From assembly GCA_964421785.1 (NCBI GenBank), contig CAYQZG010000123.1, forward strand, positions 1 to 12,348: a DNA stretch of 12,348 nucleotides, written 5' to 3'. The notes under the pieces are model-generated. The model was not told the DNA's origin. It searched no databases and saw only the letters and a list, made by a program, of their open reading frames with translations. This stretch comes from SKLM01 sp964421785 (lineage in GTDB: Bacteria; Chloroflexota; Anaerolineae; B4-G1). This document shows, piece by piece, positions 1 through 4,596 of this stretch (positions are counted from its first letter, which is position 1; each line of letters begins with the position of its first letter). The position numbers and the translations under genes were made by a program.

Positions 1-37
1 ACTCTTTTTTTCTGAGGAACAAACATTGGGGGCGGGC

Positions 38-86
38 GATGGACGGTGGACGGCCGACGGCGGATGGCGGACGATGGACGATGGAC
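38..86. repeat. Degenerate GATGGAC heptamer array
   Basis: Seven consecutive 7-bp units in constant phase read GATGGAC, GGTGGAC, GGCCGAC, GGCGGAT, GGCGGAC, GATGGAC, GATGGAC. A further degenerate unit, GGCGGGC, lies just before at 31-37. The unit is not a multiple of three in a gene and no reading frame uses it. Function unknown. Confidence 0.8.
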
Positions 87-157
87 AAGGGAGGAGGGGT
101 TTGTCTGTGGCTTTGTTGTTTTGTTAAGGAGCGGTGGTGCTGCGATGGGAAGCGGCT

Positions 158-186
158 TTGACTTAAAGGTGATGCAATTATACCAT
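158..186 (+). promoter_or_regulatory. Weak sigma70-like promoter candidate
   Basis: TTGACT (158-163, 5 of 6 to TTGACA) is followed after 17 bp by TACCAT (181-186, 4 of 6 to TATAAT). It lies over 550 bp before HK1 and no gene starts close behind it, so it may be a chance match. The site at 578-606 is a better HK1 promoter. Confidence 0.25.
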
Positions 187-245
187 AAGGGAATTTAGTT
201 GTCAAGGGGGCAAATTTGGGATCCATGGGAGGATTGGGGGCTTGG

Positions 246-300
246 AACACGAAGGGCGCGAAGGGGTGAAACACGAAAGGCGCGAAAGGGCACGAAGAGG
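246..300. repeat. CACGAA-type tandem repeat, 24-bp period
   Basis: AACACGAA occurs at 246-253 and again at 270-277, and each copy continues with a GGCGCGAA-like segment, giving a 24-bp period. A third partial unit, CACGAAGAGG, follows at 291-300. The CACGAA core is shared with the terminal repeats of the GxxExxY unit at 4052-4546, so it may be a relic or relative of that repeat family. No gene accompanies it here. Confidence 0.65.
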
Positions 301-417
301 GAAAGACCGGCTTCAGTCGGTATCGACCTTGTAACGCCCCAGTCTTGTGAGGAATTGAGGTGCGACGCATTTCCGAGACGGAGAACTGGGACGCCTGGAT
401 GGGCAGATGAACAAACG

Positions 418-558
418 CAGGAGCAAGGATTCTAGCACCAGAGACCTTTGAGGTTTCGATTGACACCTCGCAACGCGCTATCTTGTGCCCGCTGGAGCTA
501 TTTTCGGTGTCTTGACAGGCCGTGCGAAAACCTCAAAGGTCTAAAACACGTGCTCCTG
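418..558. repeat. Long imperfect inverted repeat, MITE/REP-like
   Basis: The core is a perfect 15-bp inverted repeat: AGACCTTTGAGGTTT (442-456) against its complement at 528-542, separated by 71 bp. An outer 8-bp pair, CAGGAGCA (418-425) with TGCTCCTG (551-558), extends the symmetry, and an inner 6-bp pair GACACC/GGTGTC (462-467 and 506-511) adds to it. There is no coding capacity between the arms. The arm pattern resembles the palindrome found inside HK2 and HK4. It could be a small non-autonomous element or a structured leader segment. It is not a rho-independent terminator, because no T-tract follows. Confidence 0.6.
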
Positions 559-577
559 GGTGGAAGAATACGGAGAC

Positions 578-606
578 TTGAGCTGTCGGCCCGTCTGTGA
601 TATACT
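578..606 (+). promoter_or_regulatory. Probable HK1-RR1 promoter (extended -10)
   Basis: TTGAGC (578-583) lies 17 bp before TATACT (601-606, 5 of 6 to TATAAT). TG at 598-599, one base before the hexamer, makes it an extended -10 promoter. The predicted start is near 613, giving a leader of about 128 nt before the ATG at 741. The 11-mer TGTGATATACT (596-606) recurs exactly at 4002-4012 in the second promoter, which suggests the same sigma factor serves both. Confidence 0.6.
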
Positions 607-609
607 GAG

Positions 610-638
610 GCCTGCTCACGTGAGCGTAGAGAGCAGGC
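610..638. promoter_or_regulatory. Palindromic operator or leader hairpin at the HK1 start site
   Basis: GCTCACGTGAGC (614-625) is a perfect 12-bp palindrome covering about +2 to +13 of the predicted transcript, a usual position for a repressor operator. It overlaps a longer inverted repeat, GCCTGCTC (610-617) with GAGCAGGC (631-638), which could form an 8-bp RNA stem with a 13-nt loop. The two foldings are mutually exclusive. No regulator can be named. Confidence 0.45.
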
Positions 639-740
639 ACACCACATCGCCGTGCATCACGGGGCCGTTTGGCCAAGACGGGCACTGCTATTGCGGTGCG
701 AGAGGTCGGATCCCTCCACGTTAGCTGGCGAGGTTGGACA

Positions 741-3152
741 ATGGAAGCGAATCTGCAGGATCACCTGGAAGCCGAACTGACTGAGCTGCGCCAGCGGCTG
801 GCCGAGCTGGAGGCGGCAGAGGCCGAGCGGAAACAGGTGGAGAGTAGCGCGCGCATCTCTGCCCGCCAGTGGCGCGCCACGTTCGACGCCATCAGCGACC
901 CGATCTCCGTCCTGGACGCCGGGGGAGGTGTCGTGCGCTGTAACGAGGCGCTGGTGGACTTCGTTGGGAGGCCGCGCAGCGGCCTCGAGGGCCGCCGGTG
1001 CTGGGACGTCTTGCGCGGGAGGGCCGAGCCGATTGAGGACTGCCCCTACCGGCGGGCGCTGGAGTCCCTGGAGAGAGAGACCGCAGTCTGGCAGCGGGAT
1101 AACCAGTGGTTCGAGGTCACGGTCGACCCGATGCTGGACGAGGACGGCTACCTGATCGGGTTCGTCCACGTCCTGGAGAACATCACGGAGGCAAAGCAGG
1201 CCGAGGAAGTGCTGCGAGGACGCGAGAGAGAGATTCGGCTCATCACCGACAACGCCCCAGCGCTGGTCTCCTACGTGGACGCGGATGGCTTCTACCGCTT
1301 CGTCAACGAGCGCTACGAAGCGTGGTTCGAGATGCCGCGCGGGGAGATCATCGGGAAGCACTACCGGGAGATCCTGGGCGAGGATACCTACGAGGCTATC
1401 CGGGAACACGTCGAGACGGCGCTGTCGGGTACCCGGGTACGCTACGAGGAGGCCCTACCGTATGCCCGCGGTGGCACGCGCTGGGTGATCGCCGACTACG
1501 TTCCCGATGTCGACGACCGAGGCCACGTCAATGGTTTCTTCGCTCTGGTTACCGACATCACCGAGCGGCGACAGGCAGAGAAGGTGCTGCGCGAGAGCGA
1601 GGCCCGATATCGCAGACTCTTCGACAGCACACTGGACGCTATCCTGATCGCAGACGACGAAGCTCGCTACGTGGATGTGAACCCAGCGGCCTGCGAGCTG
1701 CTCGGATACTCCCGGGACGAGCTTCTGGATCTCACCGTGTGGGACGTCACCCCTGCGGAGGAACGCGACCAGGGCCGGCAGCTGTGGAAGGAGTACCTCG
1801 CGGCCGGTGAGATGGCGGGTGAATACACGGTGACGCGCAAGGATGGGACGATCTGCCACGCAGACTCCCGTGCTGTCGCCAACGTGCACCCCGGTCTGCA
1901 CATGTCGGTGATTCGTGACATCACCGAGAGAAAGCGGGCGGAGGAGGAGGTCGAACAGCGGAATCGGGAGCTGGCGGCGCTGCTGGACGCCAGCCGGCGC
2001 CTGACCGGCCGGCTCGACCTGGACGCAGTGCTGGACGCTGTGGCCGGCTCCATCGTGGACGCCCTGCCGGCCGCCGAGGCCGCCTCGCTCTGGTTGTACG
2101 ACGAAGAGAGCGACCGGTTAGCGGTCCGCGCTTGGGCCGGCCACGACGACGAGGCCATGGCCGGCCTGACCGTCTCGCCCGACGCCGGCCTGGTGGGGCT
2201 CATCTGGCGGAGCGGTGAGCCGCACGTGATCGACGACGCATCTCAGGAGCCGGCCTTCGAGCGCGTGGGACGACCGGCGTTGGACGCCGCCCGCCCGGAG
2301 CGCCGTCGTCCCGACGGCTCGGTCATTGGCGTCCCGCTGATGATCGAGGATCAGTTGATCGGTGCCCTGTTCGCGGACAGCTACTCGGACGTGGGGAGCT
2401 TTGGCCAGAGCGAGGTGCGTCTGCTCCAGTCCCTGGCCAATCAAGCAGCGGTGGCCCTGGAGAACGCCCGCCTTTACGAGGCTCAGCAGGATGCGCGCCA
2501 GCGGCTGCGCCGCCTGGCCAGTTACCTGCAGGACGCGCGGGAGAAGGAGCGCACGCGCATCGCACGGCTAGTACACGACGAGCTGGGCCAGACGCTCACG
2601 GCGCTGAAGTTCGGTCTCTGCCGGCTGGCGCGGCAGCTGCCCGAAGAGGGGTCCGCCCCGCGCGAGAGGGTCGACGCTATGACGACCATGATCGACGGCT
2701 CCATCGACACCGTGCGCTGCGTCTGCCAGGAGCTGCGGCCGGGCGTGCTCGACCACCTGGGGCTGGCCTCCGCCATTGAGTGGCAGGTGGAGGAATTCAG
2801 CCAGCACACGGGGATTGTGTGCCACCTCCAGGTGAGCGACGAGGACACCAAGCTGGGGGCGGACGTCGCCACAGCCCTCTTCCGCATCCTCCAGGAGGCG
2901 CTGACCAACGTGGCCCGGCACGCCCGGGCGAGCGAGGTGTGCGTGGAGCTGGCCGTCGACCCCGGCCAGGTGGTTTTGAGCGTCGCCGACGACGGCCGGG
3001 GCATCACCGAGGGCGAGATCGCGAGCCCGCGCGCCCTGGGCCTGCTCGGCATAAGGGAGCGCGCCCGTAGCTTGGGCGGAGAGGTGACGTTCGAGGGCGT
3101 CGCAGAGCAGGGCACGACGGTGAGCGCCTCGATACCGCGGCGTGATGCGTAA
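741..3152 (+). CDS. Soluble sensor histidine kinase, PAS-PAS-PAS-GAF-HisKA_3-HATPase (NarX/DegS type)
   Basis: HK1, 803 residues. A short N-terminal coiled coil (about 8-36) is followed by PAS domains near 45-150, 159-276 and 287-400, a GAF domain near 421-576, and a HisKA_3 dimerisation segment whose phospho-acceptor is His612 in RLVHDELGQ. The ATPase domain has the N-box Asn723, the G1 box DDGRG (750-754) and a G2-like GLLGIRERA segment from 767. All catalytic boxes are intact. No membrane segment is seen, so it should sense a cytoplasmic signal. PAS1 carries cysteines 67, 87 and 101. I chose ATG 741 because GCGAGG (728-733) lies 7 bp upstream. An in-frame TTG at 669 would add 24 residues without a clear ribosome site. 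Kinases of this subfamily phosphorylate NarL/FixJ regulators, and one follows 97 bp downstream, so RR1 is the likely partner. The ligand is unknown. Confidence 0.93.
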   Translation: MEANLQDHLEAELTELRQRLAELEAAEAERKQVESSARISARQWRATFDAISDPISVLDAGGGVVRCNEALVDFVGRPRSGLEGRRCWDVLRGRAEPIEDCPYRRALESLERETAVWQRDNQWFEVTVDPMLDEDGYLIGFVHVLENITEAKQAEEVLRGREREIRLITDNAPALVSYVDADGFYRFVNERYEAWFEMPRGEIIGKHYREILGEDTYEAIREHVETALSGTRVRYEEALPYARGGTRWVIADYVPDVDDRGHVNGFFALVTDITERRQAEKVLRESEARYRRLFDSTLDAILIADDEARYVDVNPAACELLGYSRDELLDLTVWDVTPAEERDQGRQLWKEYLAAGEMAGEYTVTRKDGTICHADSRAVANVHPGLHMSVIRDITERKRAEEEVEQRNRELAALLDASRRLTGRLDLDAVLDAVAGSIVDALPAAEAASLWLYDEESDRLAVRAWAGHDDEAMAGLTVSPDAGLVGLIWRSGEPHVIDDASQEPAFERVGRPALDAARPERRRPDGSVIGVPLMIEDQLIGALFADSYSDVGSFGQSEVRLLQSLANQAAVALENARLYEAQQDARQRLRRLASYLQDAREKERTRIARLVHDELGQTLTALKFGLCRLARQLPEEGSAPRERVDAMTTMIDGSIDTVRCVCQELRPGVLDHLGLASAIEWQVEEFSQHTGIVCHLQVSDEDTKLGADVATALFRILQEALTNVARHARASEVCVELAVDPGQVVLSVADDGRGITEGEIASPRALGLLGIRERARSLGGEVTFEGVAEQGTTVSASIPRRDA

Positions 3153-3222
3153 AGCTTGAGGCGTGAGATGTAGGGGCACGTCCGTCGGCGAGGCACGACG
3201 CAACTCATTTCACGCCCCCTAC
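3142..3222. repeat. HK1-RR1 spacer with repeat fragments
   Basis: The HK1 stop codon lies inside GTGATGCGTAAA, which on the other strand reads TTTACGCATCAC and matches the ACGCATC family seen at 7327-7394. GGCGTGAGATG follows. GTAGGGG (3170-3176) pairs with CCCCTAC (3216-3222) across 39 bases to give a weak 7-bp stem. No T-tract follows, so HK1 and RR1 may well be cotranscribed. Confidence 0.4.
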
Positions 3223-3249
3223 CCCTGATGAGGAGAGAGAGGACCCGCT

Positions 3250-3879
3250 ATGATCAAGGTGCTGATCGCCGATGACCACGCGGTTGTGCGACGCGGGCTG
3301 CTGGAGATCCTGGGTGACGCCCCGGACGTCGTTCCTGCCGGCGAGGCTACCACGGGCCCCGAGGTGCTCGCGGCCCTGCGTCAGGATCACTACGACGTGC
3401 TGGTGCTCGACATCGCCATGCCGGGGGGCGGCGGCCTGGAGGTGCTGCAGCAGCTCCGCGGCCTCGATCTCGATCTGCCCGTCCTGATTCTCAGCGTCTA
3501 TCCGGAGAAGCAGTTCGCCAGCCGTGCTATGAGGGCTGGCGCCGCGGGCTATCTGACCAAGGAGGCCGCGCCGGACGAGCTGGTCGCCGCCATCCGCCAC
3601 GCGGCGCGGGGCGAGACCTATATCACCGGCCCGCTGGCTGCTGCATTGGCCGAGCAGGCTCCCGACGGCGAGAGAGCGTCTCACGAGGCCCTCTCCGACC
3701 GCGAGATCTGGGTGATGCGCCTTCTGGCCTCCGGACAGACCATCACCGAGATCGCCGACGATCTGATGCTCAGCGTCAAGACGGTCAGCACGTACCGCGT
3801 CCGCCTCCTCGAGAAGCTCGGTCTGGAGACCACCGCCGACATCATCCGCTACGCCCTCGACCACGGCCTCGTCGAATAA
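3250..3879 (+). CDS. NarL/FixJ-family response regulator
   Basis: RR1, 209 residues. The receiver domain (about 2-120) has the acidic pair Asp8-Asp9, phospho-acceptor Asp54 in LDIAMP, Ser82 at the switch position and Lys104 in YLTKEA. A LuxR-type helix-turn-helix occupies about 147-204, starting LSDRE and including the recognition segment LSVKTVSTYRVRLLEKLGL. Length and order are normal for the family, which act as dimers on inverted hexamer sites. The ATG has GAGAGAGG (3235-3242) 7 bp upstream. It is the only DNA-binding regulator in the window. The nearest upstream gene is a kinase of the matching subfamily, and two candidate binding boxes lie 67 bp beyond its stop. Control of the downstream operon by RR1 is therefore an attractive inference, not a demonstrated fact. 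Confidence 0.95.
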   Translation: MIKVLIADDHAVVRRGLLEILGDAPDVVPAGEATTGPEVLAALRQDHYDVLVLDIAMPGGGGLEVLQQLRGLDLDLPVLILSVYPEKQFASRAMRAGAAGYLTKEAAPDELVAAIRHAARGETYITGPLAAALAEQAPDGERASHEALSDREIWVMRLLASGQTITEIADDLMLSVKTVSTYRVRLLEKLGLETTADIIRYALDHGLVE

Positions 3880-3880
3880 T

Positions 3881-3929
3881 CCTCCGGCGACGATGGAGGG
3901 TGGGTTCCCACACCCGCCGGGGACCTCCA
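3881..3929 (+). terminator. GC-rich hairpin after RR1, weak terminator candidate
   Basis: Just after the RR1 stop, TGGAGG (3894-3899) can pair with CCTCCA (3924-3929), with an alternative CCTCC (3881-3885) to GGAGG (3895-3899) stem. GGGTG (3898-3902) with CACCC (3911-3915) is a third, overlapping option. There is no run of T, so it may be only a partial or factor-dependent stop. Confidence 0.3.
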
Positions 3930-3946
3930 CGCACGTATTCCACCTC

Positions 3947-3984
3947 GTAGGATTAGTCCTACAAGCTTGTAAGATTTCTCCTAC
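3947..3984. promoter_or_regulatory. Tandem NarL/NreC-like operator boxes
   Basis: Two 16-bp sites, GTAGGATTAGTCCTAC (3947-3962) and GTAAGATTTCTCCTAC (3969-3984), agree at 13 of 16 positions. Their centres are 22 bp apart, two helical turns. The palindrome ACAAGCTTGT (3961-3970) joins them symmetrically. The first box is a GTAGGA-N4-TCCTAC inverted repeat, close to the GTAGGG-N4-CCCTAC site I recall for NreC, a NarL-family regulator in staphylococci. Relative to the predicted start near 4019 the centres fall at about -64.5 and -42.5, typical activator positions. RR1, encoded just upstream, is the obvious candidate ligand. Confidence 0.6.
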
Positions 3985-4012
3985 AGACAACGGCCTTTCT
4001 TTGTGATATACT
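3984..4012 (+). promoter_or_regulatory. Promoter for the GxxExxY gene and kinase operon
   Basis: TATACT (4007-4012) is preceded by TG at 4004-4005, an extended -10. The 17-bp-spaced -35 is CAGACA (3984-3989), only 4 of 6, which fits dependence on an activator. The start is predicted near 4019. The 11-mer TGTGATATACT is identical to that of the HK1 promoter. Confidence 0.55.
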
Positions 4013-4051
4013 TGATGTATCTGTTGGCACGAGTGGCAGTCTGGTTGGGGG

Positions 4052-4088
4052 GATCACGAATCTCACGAATCGACGAATGGCACGAATG
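4052..4088 (+). repeat. Left inverted repeat of the GxxExxY unit (CACGAAT type)
   Basis: It is built from four CACGAAT-like subunits (CACGAAT at 4055-4061, 4064-4070 and 4081-4087, with GACGAAT at 4072-4078), spaced 8-9 bp. It pairs with 4510-4546, with mismatches at repeat positions 11, 12, 20, 26 and 29. Confidence 0.85.
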
Positions 4089-4099
4089 AGGAAGATGGT

Positions 4100-4474
4100 A
4101 TGAAAGACAAGGTGATCTATCGGAAGCTATCGTATCGGGTGATGCAGGCGGTGTTTGAGGTGCACAATACGCTGGGGCGGGGGTTCGTTGAGGGCGTGTA
4201 CGAGGAAGCGCTGGCCCATGAGCTGGAGCTGCAGGGCATCGCTTTCGAGCGTCAAAAGAGGGTCACAGTGCAGTACAAAGGATGCGTCGTTGGGACGCAT
4301 CGTCTTGACCTCGTCGTGGAGGGCAAGATTGTTCTGGAACTGAAGGCTGTGTCTGCACTCACTGACGTGTTCAAGCAGCAAACGCTGTCGTACTTGAAGG
4401 CGACTGGCTTGAAACTGGGCATTCTCATCAACTTCGGCTCACGGCGTGTGGAGTACGTTCGTGTCGCCAACTAG
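4100..4474 (+). CDS. GxxExxY family protein (PD-(D/E)XK nuclease superfamily)
   Basis: 124 residues, the usual length for this family. The signature is G28-F-V-E31-G-V-Y34. A PD-(D/E)XK-like core follows: Asp70 in HRLDLVV, then Glu80 and Lys82 in LELKAV, and a Gln93-Gln94 helix (KQQTLSYLK). This is the expected order for a small nuclease, but biochemical function is not established for the family as far as I know. GAGGA (4088-4092) lies 7 bp before ATG 4100. The gene sits inside the inverted-repeat unit 4052-4546 and about 80 nt behind the predicted start of the second promoter. It has no relation to the signalling genes around it and lower GC, which fits later arrival. As I recall, some genomes carry many copies of this family, which also fits a mobile or repeat-associated role. 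Confidence 0.9.
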   Translation: MKDKVIYRKLSYRVMQAVFEVHNTLGRGFVEGVYEEALAHELELQGIAFERQKRVTVQYKGCVVGTHRLDLVVEGKIVLELKAVSALTDVFKQQTLSYLKATGLKLGILINFGSRRVEYVRVAN

Positions 4475-4509
4475 AGAGTGATCGACGTGTGCCGACCAAA
4501 GAGGAAGAG

Positions 4510-4546
4510 CATTCGTGGCACTCGTCCATTCGTGTTATTCGTGATC
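4510..4546 (-). repeat. Right inverted repeat of the GxxExxY unit
   Basis: Reverse complement of the left repeat at 32 of 37 positions. It lies within a frame open to HK2 from GTG 4489, which would translate it as an unnatural N-terminal extension. The HK2 start at 4597 avoids it. Confidence 0.85.
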
Positions 4547-4584
4547 AGGGTGCGTATTGCTTGAGGTGGCCTGGAAGACTGACT

Positions 4585-4591
4585 GAGGGGG
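4585..4591 (+). promoter_or_regulatory. Ribosome binding site fixing the HK2 start
   Basis: GAGGGGG ends 5 bases before GTG 4597 and is the best purine-rich site near the frame start. Residues after this GTG run straight into the PAS domain. Upstream codons cross the right inverted repeat and do not look like protein. Confidence 0.6.
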
Positions 4592-4596
4592 CAATT

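Larger units (their letters stand above)
1..740. other. Gene-free leader region upstream of HK1
   Basis: No open frame in this stretch looks like a real gene. It holds, in order, a T-run (5-11) that could be the tail of a terminator for a gene outside the window, a heptamer array (38-86), a weak promoter-like site (158-186), a CACGAA repeat (246-300), a long imperfect inverted repeat (418-558) and the probable HK1 promoter with its hairpin (578-638). Bases 87-157, 301-417 and 639-740 show nothing I recognise beyond small inverted repeats at 651-661 and 663-674 in the HK1 leader. A TTG-initiated 78-codon frame (199-435) runs through the CACGAA repeat and is rejected. Confidence 0.7.
4052..4546. 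mobile_element. Putative 495-bp GxxExxY cassette with 37-bp terminal inverted repeats
   Basis: A single small gene is bracketed by inverted repeats of 37 bp that match at 32 of 37 positions with no gap. Both outer ends begin GATCACGAAT. Symmetry stops cleanly at both ends. The left repeat directly abuts the ribosome site of the gene, and only 35 bases separate its stop from the right repeat. The gene is visibly less GC-rich than the kinases: 60-base lines I counted hold 31-37 G+C, against 41 in a kinase line. The unit lies between a promoter and the kinase that promoter probably served. I see no clear target-site duplication. No transposase is present, so mobility is inferred from structure. 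Confidence 0.5.

Noticed and set aside
199..435. 78-codon open frame upstream of HK1
   Set aside because: It starts at TTG without a good ribosome site, is translated through the CACGAA repeat, and resembles no protein family I know.
669..740. N-terminal extension of HK1 from TTG 669
   Set aside because: The ATG at 741 has a ribosome site at proper distance, and the 24 extra residues show no domain or conservation signal.
3170..3222. GTAGGG and CCCTAC as an NreC-type site before RR1
   Set aside because: The half-sites are over 40 bp apart instead of 4, so they form at most a weak stem and not a regulator box.
4041..4560. Target-site duplication around the GxxExxY unit
   Set aside because: Sequences directly outside the repeats (GGTTGGGGG and AGGGTGCG) share only short G-runs, too little to call a duplication.
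4489..4596. N-terminal extension of HK2 from GTG 4489
   Set aside because: It would translate the right inverted repeat of the GxxExxY unit. GTG 4597 has a better ribosome site and leads straight into the PAS domain.
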